64,000 nt of DNA, taken from NCBI GenBank assembly GCA_023053685.1, contig JALIGW010000032.1, forward strand, positions 5,218,343 to 5,282,342, given 5' to 3'. Below are positions 54,969-64,000 of the stretch, one piece after another (position 1 is the stretch's first letter; every line of letters starts with the position of its first letter). A program made the translations under genes and the position numbers. This DNA comes from Diadophis punctatus similis. Lineage: Eukaryota > Chordata > Lepidosauria > Squamata > Dipsadidae. The notes beneath the pieces are model-generated. The model worked only from the letters and a program-made list of their open reading frames with translations. It was not told where the DNA came from and did not search any database.

Positions 54969-55934
54969 TGTTAAGATATTCATGACTGGGAGAGCCAATG
55001 GTAACAAGGTCAGCCAATGAATAGGCATAGCAACTAAGTCAGCCAATGGGAGCTAAACACTTCTGAGTCTGTGCAGAGAATCGAAACTGGAATTTAAGCT
55101 TAAGGCTGGGCGTGGCTCAGTCCACTCTGCTTTCTGTCCACTCTGTACTCCAGCCCACTCTGGGCTCTCTGTCCACTCTGCTCTCTTGTCTACCCTCTGT
55201 GCTTGTCTGCTCTGCTGAAATGAAACTAACTCTCCTGCTTGTGTTTACTTGAAGAAATAATCTACTTGTGGTATTGTATATAGCAGTGGTGGCAAACCTT
55301 TTTAGGCTCGCGTGCCAAAAAGGGGGGGGCGCGCTCGCGCGCGCTCGCACGCGCTCGCGTGCCCACACCCATTCCCTCCCCCCCACGCATGCGCACAACA
55401 ACAACCCATGCTGCCCCCTGCGCATGCGCACACCCCCCCCCACCCCCTCGCAAAGGCCTTACCGGAGCCTGGGACGACGAAACCGGCAAACCGGAAGTGC
55501 GGAAAAACGCACTTCCGGTTTGCCGGTGAGCTGTTTTTTGCACTCCGGAGGGTTCAGGGAAGCTCCCTGAAGCTCCGGAATGCAAAAAACTACAAAACGG
55601 ACAAACCGGAAGTGCGGAAAAGTGCACTTCCGGTTTGTCCGTTTTGTAGTTTTTTGCATTCCGGAGCTTCAGGGAGCTTCCCTGAACCCTCCGGAGTGCA
55701 AAAAACAGCTCACCGGCAAACTGGAAATGCGTTTTCCGCACTTCCGGTTTGCTGGTGGGAACCCTCGCGTGCCGGGCGCTATGGCTCCGCGTGCCACCTG
55801 TGGCACGCATGCCATAGGTTCGCCACCACGGGTATATAGATATTACTATGTTTATAAAGAAGTTAATGAATCCAGCTGAATTAGTCATCTGTCTGTGCTT
55901 CGGGAAATTGATTTTTCTACAACAAGCTCTGATA
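54969..55934 (+). mobile_element. solo LTR, family A, split by a hAT element
   Basis: TGTTAAGATATTCATG ... CTCTGATA, flanked by AAAAA on both sides (54964-54968 and 55935-55939; low complexity, so weak on its own). Collinear with 15676-16022, plus an extra run of CTGTCCACTCTG-like units at 55130-55210. Without the hAT it would be about 410 bp. Confidence 0.72.
55284..55831. mobile_element. hAT element, 548 bp, innermost of the nest
   Basis: CAGTGGTGGCAAACC ... GGTTCGCCACCACGG with an exact 8-bp duplication GTATATAG (55276-55283 and 55832-55839). The interior includes a 90-bp-per-arm palindrome (about 55545-55700) around CACTTCCGGTTTGTCCG and a GCGCGCTCGC run. No transposase. Confidence 0.9.
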
Positions 55935-56176
55935 AAAAAAACAAGATGGCAACGCCTATGGCACCACCAAGAAACCGGTTCGGGGGCGTGGCAGGCCTTA
56001 GTTGCTGCCGGTTCCAGCGACCCAGGCCGCCAAGTTACTACCTATTCTAGAGAACCGGTCCAAACCGGTAGGAACCGATCTTTGTTGAAAGGCTCCCTCT
56101 GCCTTTAATAGCTGTGAAAGGTTTGCCTGAGAAGACCCGGGGGAGAAACTAAGGAAAGAAGAAAGAAAAAGCTGGA

Positions 56177-56179
<3 letters not shown>

Positions 56180-56261
<82 letters not shown>

Positions 56262-56265
56262 GAAA
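56180..56265. repeat. (GAAA)n microsatellite
   Basis: About 20 GAAA units. Confidence 0.95.
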
Positions 56266-56570
56266 CAAGATAAGCAGAAGGAAAAAAGACAAACAGAGTC
56301 TTTGTGAGATATTGCCATGATGCAATTTTTTTTAAATGCACAAGATAAGATGCTTTCAAGGCCAACATTGCCAGAGGATGCAATTCCCTTCAGGGCTCTG
56401 CTCTGGAATGCAGAGAAGCCGCCCAGGATTGGAGGTCTTCATAGTAACCACTTTGCAAGTCCATTAAAAGGATTCATCTGCCCGTCGAGGATTTAAACAC
56501 GCTGGGCATTCAGCATGCCCTGTTTGGCAACGGGGCTAGGTGGGTGTGACTGCTGCAAGAGGAATAACAG
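56266..56570. other. unassigned DNA
   Basis: Nothing recognised. Confidence 0.35.
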
Positions 56571-56640
56571 AATCACAGAGTTGGAAGGGACCTTGAAGGT
56601 CATCTAGCCCAACCTGCTGCTCAAGCAGGAGACCCTATAC

Positions 56641-56961
56641 CAGTGGTGGCGAACCTATGGCACGCGAGCCAGAGGTGGCACGCAGAGCCCTCTCTGTAGG
56701 CATGCCCACCGTCGCTCCAGCTCTGTTTCGCCCTGCCTCCCGCCAGCCAGCTGGTCTTCGGGTCTCTGCCAGGCATGCGGGAGGTATGGGCGCACATGCG
56801 CAGGGGCACGCACATGCGCCCACACTTTGCAGTTTGGGTGAGGTGCAAGTGCATGCACGGGATGTAAACGCATGCGTGGGGTGCACCTGCACCTGCACCT
56901 TGCAGTTTGGGCGTGTGAACACACTTTGGACACTCAGTGCCTAAAAGGTTCGCCATCACTG
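56641..56961. mobile_element. hAT element, 321 bp
   Basis: CAGTGGTGGCGAACC ... GGTTCGCCATCACTG with an exact 8-bp duplication CCCTATAC (56633-56640 and 56962-56969). Same family as 26405 and 55284, shorter interior. Confidence 0.9.
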
Positions 56962-57248
56962 CCCTATACCATTCCAGACAAGTGGCTATCCAGTCTCATT
57001 TTAAAAGCCTCCAGTGTTGGAGCATTGACAATTTCTGGAGGCAAGTTGTTCCACTGATTAATTGTTCTCACTGTCAGGAAATTCCTCCTTAGTTCTAGGT
57101 TGTTTCTCGATTTGATTAGTTTCCATCCATTGCTTCTTCTCCTGCCCTCAGGTGCTTTGGAGAATAGTTTGACTCCCTCTTCTTTGTGGCAGCCCCTGAG
57201 ATATTGGAAGACCGCTATCATATCACTGCTAGTCCTTCTTTTCGCCGT

Positions 57249-57490
57249 GCTGAAGCTGAAGTGGTGCAGTGGTTAAATGCAGCCATTGCAGGCTGACTGC
57301 TAGTTCAACAGTTCAGCTGTTCAAATCTCACTAGGCTCAAGGTTGACTCAGCCTTCCATCCTTCCGAGGTCGGTAAAATGAGGACCCAGATTGTTGGGGG
57401 CAATATGCTGAACTCTGTAAACCGCTTAGAGAGTGCTGTAAAGCACTATGAAGCGGTATATAAGAAAAGTGCTATTGCTATAAGTGCTAT
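57249..57490 (+). mobile_element. tRNA-derived SINE, Sauria-like
   Basis: GAAGTGGTGCAGTGGTTAAA head, TTCAAATCTCACTAGGC, CTTCCATCCTTCCGAGGTCG, GTAAACCGCTTAGAGAG and an AGTGCTATTGCTAT tail. Confidence 0.83.
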
Positions 57491-57515
57491 TTTCATTAAA
57501 CTAGGCATAACCAAA

Positions 57516-58830
57516 TCCCCTTCATGTATTACTGCCTTGTCGTGGTGAAGGAGCTTGCGTAGCCCAATGAAGCTATGAGCTATGCCATGCAGGGCCACCC
57601 AAGACGGACAGGTCATAGCAGAGAGCTCTGACAAAACGTGATCCATTGGAGAAGGAAATGGCAACCCACTCCAGTATCTTTGCCATGAAAACCCCATGGA
57701 CAGTACCAAAAGGCAAAAAGATATGATGCTGGAAGATCAGCCCCTCAGGTCAGAAGGTGTCCACCCAATATGCCACTGGGGAAGAGCAGAGGGCTAGTAC
57801 TAGTGGCACCAGAAAGAGTGAAGCGACTGGGCCAAAGCCAAAAGGACGCTCGCTCAGCTGTGGATGTATCTGGTGGTGAAAGGAAAGTCTGATGCTGTAA
57901 AGATCTTTTCTCCATAGGAACCTGGAATATAAGATCCATGAATCAAGGCAAGCTGCACGTGATCAAACAAGAGATTTCAAGACTGAACATCGACATCTTA
58001 GGAATCAGCAAACTAAAATGGACAGGAATGGGTGAATTTAATTCAGATGACCATCAGGTATACTACTGTGGACAAGAATCCTTCAGAAGAAATGGAGTAG
58101 CCTTCATAGTCAATAAAAGAGTAGGAAAAGCAATACTGGGATACAATCCCCAGAATGACAGAATGATCTCAGTTTGAAAATAGCAATAGCACTTAGACTT
58201 ATATACCGCTTCATAGTGCTTTACAGCCTCTAAGCGGTTTACAGAGTTCAGCCTCTTGCCCCCAACAATCTGGGTCTTCATTTTACCCACCTCAGAAGGA
58301 TGGAAGGCTGAGTCAGCCTTGAGCCGGTGAGATTTGAACAGCTGAACTGCTGAACTAGTAGGTTGCAGTGCTGCTTTTAACCACTGCGCCACCTCGGCTC
58401 ATTAACCGGCAAACTCATTAACCGGCAAACTATTCAACATCACAGTAGTCCAAGTCTATGCCCCAACCACTGGTGCTGAAGAGGATGAAATTGACTGGTT
58501 CTATGAAGCCCTACAGCACCTTATAGAATTAACACCAAAAATGATGTCCTTATCATCATGGGGGATTGGAATGCTAAAGTAGGAAGCCAAAGGATAACCG
58601 GAATAACAGGCAAGTTTGGCCTTGGAGTACAAAATGAAGCAGGGCAGAGGCTGGTAGAATTTTGTCAAGAGAATACGACGGTCATAGCAAACACTCTTTT
58701 CCCACAACCCAAGAGATGACTCTACACATGAACATCACCTGACGGTCATCACAGAAATCAGACTGACTATGTGCTCTGCAGCCAACGATGGAGAATGGTC
58801 AGCCCATCCCTCTTGGTCCACCATTTCCAA
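57516..58830 (+). pseudogene. BovB (RTE) LINE: 5' region and endonuclease domain
   Basis: The 5' part (57520-57925) carries TGCCTTGTCGTGGTGAAGG, CCACTCCAGTATC and similar BovB leader words. From about 57920 it encodes GTWNIRSMNQGKLHVIK, DILGISKLKWTGMG and RNGVAFIVNK. After the SINE it encodes VQVYAPTTGAEEDEID, then MGDWNAKVG (catalytic Asp/Asn of the AP-type endonuclease), and TDYVLC at about 58758-58775. BovB copies itself by target-primed reverse transcription; the RT is absent here. Frameshifts and stops follow 58710. BovB is known for horizontal transfer between squamates and ruminants. Confidence 0.88.
58179..58400 (-). mobile_element. tRNA-derived SINE inside the BovB endonuclease
   Basis: On the minus strand it reads GAGCCGAGGTGGCGCAGTGG head to an AAGTGCTATTGCTA tail. 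It splits the BovB frame after NDRMISV. A CATTAACCGGCAAACT word is repeated at its right border (58400-58432). Confidence 0.85.
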
Positions 58831-59018
58831 TCTTGCCAAGGAGATTACTACACCTCAAACAGAACAATTAAAAAGAAAAAACTCTCAAGGAAAACATCTT
58901 CATAATTGGATAGAACCTCTTGAGGAGCTGTCCGGAGATGTGAGTAAATCTGTTACATATAGCACCACACAGAGCAAACAAGGAGTACAATCACCATGTG
59001 CTTTACTGCTCAACTATT
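58831..59018. other. unassigned DNA
   Basis: Unrecognised; not evidently BovB. Confidence 0.3.
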
Positions 59019-59020
59019 TA

Positions 59021-60025
59021 CTGTATTTTTCGGAGTATAAGACGCATCGGAGTATAAGACGCACCTTAGTTTTGGGGGAGGAAAACAAGGAAAAAAGGCC
59101 TCTGCCTCCAAGCAATTTGCCAAACAGAAAACAGCAAACAGCACAGTTGATATACAGTTTGCTGTGTATTTCTGTGCATGTGTGCCTGACCCATAGAAAT
59201 AGCAAAGAATTGGAGAAATGTACATTATGCCAGAAAGTTTTCTTAAATGTAGTCACACTAACTCCTCCCAATTATTTAAATAGATCTACTCCAAGGTAAG
59301 TCAGGATTTAACTCTAATACTAAACAGGACACTGTTACATTTCAGACTATACTTCTACAGAGCTGTTAAAATTAATTAAAATTTCTGGAAGTATACATTA
59401 TTCTCTATTATTTAAAAGAAGATACAATAGCACTGGGCCTCTTCAGAGCAAGCATTTATTTTAAAACGCTTCTTTATTTTGTTAAGTTGTCTAGAGGTCT
59501 CCAACCTTGGCAACTTTAAGACTTGTGGACTTCAACTCCCAGAATTCCACAGCCAGCAAAGCTAACAAAGCTGGCTGTGGAATTCTGGGAGTTGAAGTCC
59601 ACAAGTCTTAAAATTGCCAAGGTTGGAGACACCTGGCTAGAACAATAATAAAGCAGTCTTTAAAAAATAAGTCTAATAATTTGAACATTCTACAGATATT
59701 TATAGTTATTCACTTACCCCCTTGCATCCAGCAGAAAATAAAAATCTGCATGTCTCTCCCAACTATTTGCCTCCTTGCAGCTACTTTCACTTTCATTTTC
59801 CCACATGGCAAACCTAATCAGCTGTAGGTCGGGAAACTGCTACTGACTTGCTTGGCTTTACAGGCTCTTCCCTCTTTCCTGCAAGCAGGTAAATTGCTGG
59901 AAGACAGAGGCCAAAGGGTGGGGGTGGCTAGGTGGATGGGGCTACATTCGGTGTATAAGACGCACCCAAGTTTTCACCCTCTTTTTGGGGGTAAAAAGGT
60001 GCGTCTTATACTCCGAAAAATACGG
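59021..60025. mobile_element. inverted-repeat DNA transposon, TA target, with a palindromic MITE inside
   Basis: CTGTATTTTTCGGAGTATAA ... TTATACTCCGAAAAATACGG, TA at 59019-59020 and 60026-60027. Collinear with 48885-50130 but without its SINE. It carries instead a 27031-like MITE at about 59498-59636, which the other copy lacks. A small duplication of GGAGTATAAGACGCA lies at 59032-59060. Confidence 0.82.
59498..59636. mobile_element. palindromic hAT MITE, degraded ends
   Basis: GGTCTCCAACCTTGGCAACT mirrored by GCCAAGGTTGGAGACACCTG around AGCTGGC-type centre words. The uninterrupted sister sequence at 49685-49705 (AAGTTGTCTAGAACAATAAT) is the empty site. It suggests a GTCTAGAA target duplication, now blurred. 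Confidence 0.8.
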
Positions 60026-60185
60026 TAACTGTAACAGGAAACAGGAAACAGAAAACTCTACTCAGAACAAAAGAGCATAGAGTATATGCCATAGACCCAA
60101 ACTTGTAAACACTGCCGTCTACTGGCTGAATACTACTGTAGTTGGTGCATAGAAATACATTCCAACAATGAATTCCAACAGAAGG

Positions 60186-60310
60186 ATTCTCCTCCTCCTC
60201 CTCCTCCTCCTCCTCCTCCTCCTCCTCCTCCTCTTCATAAACTCCCCTTCCTTCTGGCTCTGATGATGTTACCTAGTTGGGTCATGAAATGTCTGCAGAA
60301 AAACAAATGA
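60186..60310 (+). repeat. TCC tract followed by a hammerhead-like motif (half cassette E)
   Basis: (TCC)n at 60188-60233, then a family-2 core at 60260-60289: CTGATGA, TTACC stem II arm, GAAA, TGTC, TGC. Only one motif is present, on the 3' side of the tract. Confidence 0.6.
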
Positions 60311-60600
60311 CCCTACCAAAGACCCTGCATACATTTGATGAGATGATGCCATGGGGTTCATTGGGAAACTGAATGATTTGCAGCAGATGTTAGACAGATT
60401 GAATGATACCTCAGAGAGCAGGGATCTGACTATTAACCCATTGCCTTCATTAGATGCATCAAAGACCTGATGAAAAAGATTGAAGGGGTACTAAATGGTG
60501 GAAAAACCGAGCAAGGAAATGAACGCATGAGTCTTTGTCAATTATTTATTTGAGGAGAGGAAATGGAGGCAATTCAAGGTGTGCAAATGAGTGCAGAAAG
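60311..60600. other. unassigned DNA
   Basis: Nothing recognised. Confidence 0.35.
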
Positions 60601-60802
<202 letters not shown>

Positions 60803-60897
60803 TGTGATTAGCTGTGAAAAAGGAATATTTGTGGAAGAAGCGGAAAGACCTCAGGGTAAGAGCTTTTGTCCACTTTATTAATTGGAAGAATGGGAAT

Positions 60898-60970
60898 GCC
60901 GCCCAGAGTCCCACGGGAGTTGGGCGGCTTATAAGAATGAACAAACAAACAAATAAATAATAAATAAAAT
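60898..60970 (+). mobile_element. isolated L2-group 3' tail
   Basis: GCCGCCCAGAGTCCCACGGG and GTTGGGCGGCTTATAAG, then CAAA/AAAT repeats. Only the last 70 bp of the element is present. Confidence 0.7.
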
Positions 60971-60983
60971 GTACAAGTTAATT

Positions 60984-61032
<49 letters not shown>
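60984..61032. repeat. (GT)n microsatellite
   Basis: About 24 GT units. Confidence 0.95.
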
Positions 61033-61034
<2 letters not shown>

Positions 61035-61318
61035 ACTTAAGAAATTAAGCAAGAAAGGGAAGAGAAGTTGTGGTTCAAGAGCGCAGACAGAATATAGAAG
61101 CGAGTCCTCGGGTTGCAAAAAGAACAGAAAGGGGCTATTCTCAAGGAGGGAAAATGAGTGAGGATTGAATTGTACAACAAACACACAACAGCTACACCTG
61201 CAGCCAATCTCAAAAGATGGTATGTGTCAGGATTCCCTTAATACCAGCTGGGGAATTCTGGGAGTTGAGAGCCACACATCTTAAAACTGCAAAGATCGAG
61301 ACACACTAGTGTGCACAG
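61033..61318. other. unassigned DNA with a MITE fragment
   Basis: 61243-61310 is one arm of the palindromic MITE family (GGGGAATTCTGGGAGTTGAG). The rest is unrecognised. Confidence 0.4.
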
Positions 61319-61319
61319 T

Positions 61320-61490
61320 TTTGCATAAAACGTATGAAGAATGGTTGCAGGAATTGGGTTTGGCTAGTCTAGAGAAAAGGAGGACTAGGGGAAACATGAT
61401 AACAGTCTTCCAATGTTTGAGGGGCTGCCACAAAGCGGAGGGGGGACAACCTATTGTCCAAAGCACCTGAAGGCAGGAGAAGAAGCAATG
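61320..61490 (+). mobile_element. CR1 LINE fragment, cut by the L1
   Basis: Forward CR1 coding tail from AAACGTATGAAGAATGGTTG to AAGAAGCAATGAATGG. It stops where the L1 5' end begins, and the rest of the CR1 is not seen before the window ends. Confidence 0.82.
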
Positions 61491-62168
61491 AATGGACTTC
61501 CGGTTTGGAGCGCTTCATCGCGGACGTCCCTCGTTGGACGCCTTTCCGATCTTTGTTAAAAGCCGCCAGAACAGCTGTCTGGCGGCTTTGAAATCTCTTC
61601 CCCGGGCAAAGGGGAGAGATGAGAGCCTGACAGGTGGGGTAGAGCCCCCCCAGCGCCCTAGGAGCCATCTGGTAGGGCGCGAAGGGAGAGCTCCCCATGC
61701 AGCCTGTCTCCAGCTCCGAAGATCAGGAAACCTCTGCTTTTGCAGAGCTAGATGTCGTGACCAGCCGCTGCTTCAAGAATGGGATTTATAATTATATTTA
61801 AACTACAGAAGCAGACAGAGAGAAACAGGCGTGAGATGGGCAAGTACTGAAACCTCTTTTTTCCTTTTTTTTTCAACTCCTGGGTAAACTTTCACTTCGG
61901 CAAGGGAACAAAGGAAACAGAGTAACAATATGGCGATTGAGAAGTGAAAGTGACTTTCGTTTTCCCAGAGGCTTTTTTTTTTCTTCTCTCTCTCTTATGG
62001 AAACTTTTAATTTGGAAAAATGGTTTTTTCTCTCTCTGTCTCCTAACTCTGGATTAAAGTTATAATAGAAATATTTCCAATAATAAAAGACTATCTGATT
62101 TTTAAACTGGAAAGAACTTTAATCAGGCATCTGGCTTTCTTTCTTTTTTGTACTCTTTTGAAACACCA
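61491..62168 (+). promoter_or_regulatory. L1 5' UTR (putative internal promoter)
   Basis: A GC-rich start (CTTCCGGTTTGGAGCGC) followed by a T- and A-rich leader up to ORF1. Full-length L1s carry their own RNA polymerase II promoter here. The assignment rests on position: CR1 upstream, ORF1 downstream. Confidence 0.6.
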
Positions 62169-63197
62169 ATGGCTTCAAAGTCTGGAAAGATTGTTTTGAC
62201 TAAAAGAAATGACTATTCATCTGGATATATTTCTAAAATGCAACTTAACACTGAGTTAACACCTCCACAGCTTTTGACACCTGAAAATTTATTAAATAAT
62301 TTAAAGATTATGAAACATGAACTTACTTTGGAATTTAACCAGAAAATAAGTGAGATAGACAAAAAAATGCAGGCTGCTTTGAAGAATATGAACCAACAAC
62401 TAAGATTTGATGTGTTAGAGGTTTGCAAAGGCTTAGCAACAAATATTGAAGTTTTGGCAGAACGTATTGAAACAAATAAACAAGCTTTGGCAACTTCGGT
62501 GAATTACATAGATAAAATCCAAAATGACATTGCAAATTTTGAAAAAGAGGTCTTAATGACTCAGTTCAGATCCATGGAAGTTGCTATAAGGATTAGAGGT
62601 TTGAAAGAAGGATTATATGAAAATTTAAAAGGCAGGATGGTTGACATATTGGATCAGGTGTCTGGAATTTCTAAAGCGGAATTGGCTACACAAATCGACA
62701 AAATATACAGAATCAATTCGTGGTACGCTAAACAAAAGCATTTACCAAGGGATATTGTCATATATTTTACCACAAAAGCTCTACGGAACAGAATTATACA
62801 AGCAACGTTTAACAATAATCTTATGGTGAATGGTCAGGAACTAAAGATTTGGAAAGAAATCCCCTCTAAAATGCTTAAAGCCAGAAAAAGCTATACTTTT
62901 TTGATTGATGAATTTAAGAGATTAAATTTACAATATAAATGGGAAGCGCCAGTTGGAGTAGCAGTGAAATTTTCTGGAAAAAGATACCGGCTCAACACGA
63001 TAAAAAAAGCTACTGAATTTTATGTCAATGTTCTAAAGGCTGATATATCCAAGATTCCAGAGGAAGGATGTATGAAAATAAAAGAGGAGGAGGAGGGGAA
63101 GCCACCTTTGATGGATCAAAAGGAAATAGATTCAAAAATCCAAAAGGAGTGCCTGAATCAGATAGCTGGGGAAAAGGAGATGGAGGTTCGGGATTAG
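62169..63197 (+). CDS. L1 LINE ORF1 protein (ORF1p), intact
   Basis: ORF1p is the RNA-binding chaperone that packages L1 RNA into cytoplasmic ribonucleoprotein. I start it at 62169 (MASKSGKIV), whose context ACCAATGG is favourable; the in-frame ATG at 62148 adds seven residues in poor context. From that ATG: residues 50-140 are a coiled coil (trimerisation), and about 142-240 an RRM-like domain (VAIRIRGLKEGLYENL, then LPRDIVIYFTTKALRNRI). About 241-295 is the C-terminal domain (KARKSYTFLIDEF, LQYKWEAPVGVAVKFSGKRY). An acidic, Lys-rich tail ends in MEVRD. There are no stops or frameshifts. Another frame continues open from 63068 to 63271 across the stop, so the family's C-terminus may be longer. 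ORF2 is not seen before the window ends. Confidence 0.9.
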   Translation: MASKSGKIVLTKRNDYSSGYISKMQLNTELTPPQLLTPENLLNNLKIMKHELTLEFNQKISEIDKKMQAALKNMNQQLRFDVLEVCKGLATNIEVLAERIETNKQALATSVNYIDKIQNDIANFEKEVLMTQFRSMEVAIRIRGLKEGLYENLKGRMVDILDQVSGISKAELATQIDKIYRINSWYAKQKHLPRDIVIYFTTKALRNRIIQATFNNNLMVNGQELKIWKEIPSKMLKARKSYTFLIDEFKRLNLQYKWEAPVGVAVKFSGKRYRLNTIKKATEFYVNVLKADISKIPEEGCMKIKEEEEGKPPLMDQKEIDSKIQKECLNQIAGEKEMEVRD

Positions 63198-64000
63198 ACG
63201 GGAGACGACTCGACAAATTCGAATTTATTGAACTATTAAAAGATGAACTATCAAGATACAAAACGATGTGATGTTGAAATATATTGGACGGATAGAGACT
63301 AATATGATTGTATTTTATCTTTTCCCTATCTAATGATTACTTATGCAATATTTAGTTAAGTTTTATATAATTTTGAGGTTATTTTTAATGTTGATAATAT
63401 TAGATATATATAGTTTGTTGAAGATTTGTTTATTCTTCTTTCATTTTCTTTTTTTGTTTATTGAAGTTAGTGAATTAATTTAGAATAATATTATCTTATT
63501 AATATCATGATGAAATTTAATATTTGATAATCACTTATGTAACATTTAGTTAAGTTTTATCTTAGAGGTTATTTTTAATGTCAATAATATTAGTTTAAGA
63601 TCTGTGTATTTTATATTTAGTTATTACTTATGTAACATTTACCTTGTATAAGATAGAGGACTGAAGGGAGGAGGTAGGAGGTTTGTTTGTTTGTATTGTT
63701 AAAGAGTTTTCTCTTTCTTTCTTTTTTTTTCTTCTCTTTTTTGTATCTTTACTATTGTATACAAATGCGATATATTAGCAGTGTATAATTTGGAGTTGAA
63801 GTTTTTTAAAAATAGTGTTCTTTTTTTCCTTTTTCCTTTCTCTTTTTATTAACAATTTAAATTTATTATTATGCCCTCTATTATCTCTGGGAAGTCCGGG
63901 GGGGGGAGGCGGGGAGGGAAGGGGGTGGGTTTGGGGGGGGGAGAAAAAAATAAAAATGTTTGTATTTTATATTTAACATTTTGTTACTACTTATGTAAGT
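63198..64000 (+). mobile_element. L1 sequence downstream of ORF1 (inter-ORF region or 3' UTR)
   Basis: AT-rich, with a duplicated phrase (CACTTATGTAACATTTAGTT and TACTTATGTAACATTTACC at about 63530 and 63625; a related one at 63340). Poly-T runs and a G-rich stretch follow at 63897-63940. No ORF2 start (endonuclease N-terminus) is found in these 800 bp. It could be a long spacer before ORF2, or the 3' UTR of an element lacking ORF2. Confidence 0.5.

Larger units (their letters stand above)
54868..56084. mobile_element. hAT-type MITE, outer shell of a triple nest
   Basis: Left end CAGGGGTGGGATTG; the right end is diverged (GGTAGGAACCGATCTTTG). An exact 8-bp duplication TTGAAAGG flanks it (54860-54867 and 56085-56092). 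Its own sequence is only 54868-54968 and 55935-56084; the rest is an LTR with a further hAT inside. Confidence 0.78.
56571..57515 (-). mobile_element. CR1 LINE 3' end split by a hAT and a SINE
   Basis: CR1 on the minus strand in three pieces: 56571-56640, 56962-57248 and 57490-57515. The middle piece encodes [20 protein letters not shown] and FLTVRTINQWNNLPPEIV. Taking out the two insertions restores the order. Confidence 0.85.

Overview
This window reads as repeat-rich, non-coding nuclear DNA of a squamate reptile, most likely a snake. The evidence is the combination of repeats: many 5'-truncated CR1 LINE 3' ends, an L2/CR1-group LINE, a BovB (RTE) LINE, an R4/Dong-type LINE, a reptile-type L1, Penelope-like element (PLE) debris with hammerhead-ribozyme cores, Sauria-like tRNA SINEs, several families of non-autonomous hAT elements with 8-bp target duplications, and a 1.1-kb GATA (Bkm-type) array. 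I found no convincing host protein-coding exon, rRNA or tRNA gene. Every long open frame I could interpret belongs to a transposable element or to a microsatellite read as protein.

Layout. 1-8 kb: CR1, PLE and hAT pieces and a 1.1-kb GAATA/GAATG pentamer array that starts at a CR1 3' end. 8-17 kb: head-to-tail CR1 ends, a GA-rich tract, a fold-back hAT, a CR1 carrying a nested opposite-strand CR1 and a solo LTR, then an L2-group reverse transcriptase fragment. 18-26 kb: hammerhead motifs paired around TCC/GGA microsatellites, a SINE with an internally amplified 67-bp unit, a large CT tract, an LTR, and an L2-derived tandem repeat. 26-34 kb: two hAT elements, the GATA array attached to an L2 tail, a third LTR type, tandem PLE terminal repeats and a long CT tract. 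34-48 kb: CR1 clusters with CCAT repeats, fold-back elements, a GGGTA/GGGAA array and more nested MITEs. 48-61 kb: a PLE repeat split by two DNA transposons, an R4/Dong element with an open frame inside a TAA microsatellite, a hAT-in-LTR-in-hAT nest, a BovB endonuclease segment split by a SINE, and a second copy of a TA-target element. 61.5-64 kb: the 5' end and an intact ORF1 of an L1 inserted into a CR1.

The main themes are nesting (up to three levels, readable from exact target duplications) and microsatellites growing from LINE 3' ends. The most intriguing structure is a recurrent cassette, seen at three loci with a possible fourth: two hammerhead-like motifs in direct orientation on either side of a TCC tract. 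It recalls the terminal repeats of PLEs and the hammerhead-flanked non-autonomous elements called retrozymes. Low-copy stretches are marked as such; several have the look of conserved non-coding DNA, but that cannot be decided without alignment.
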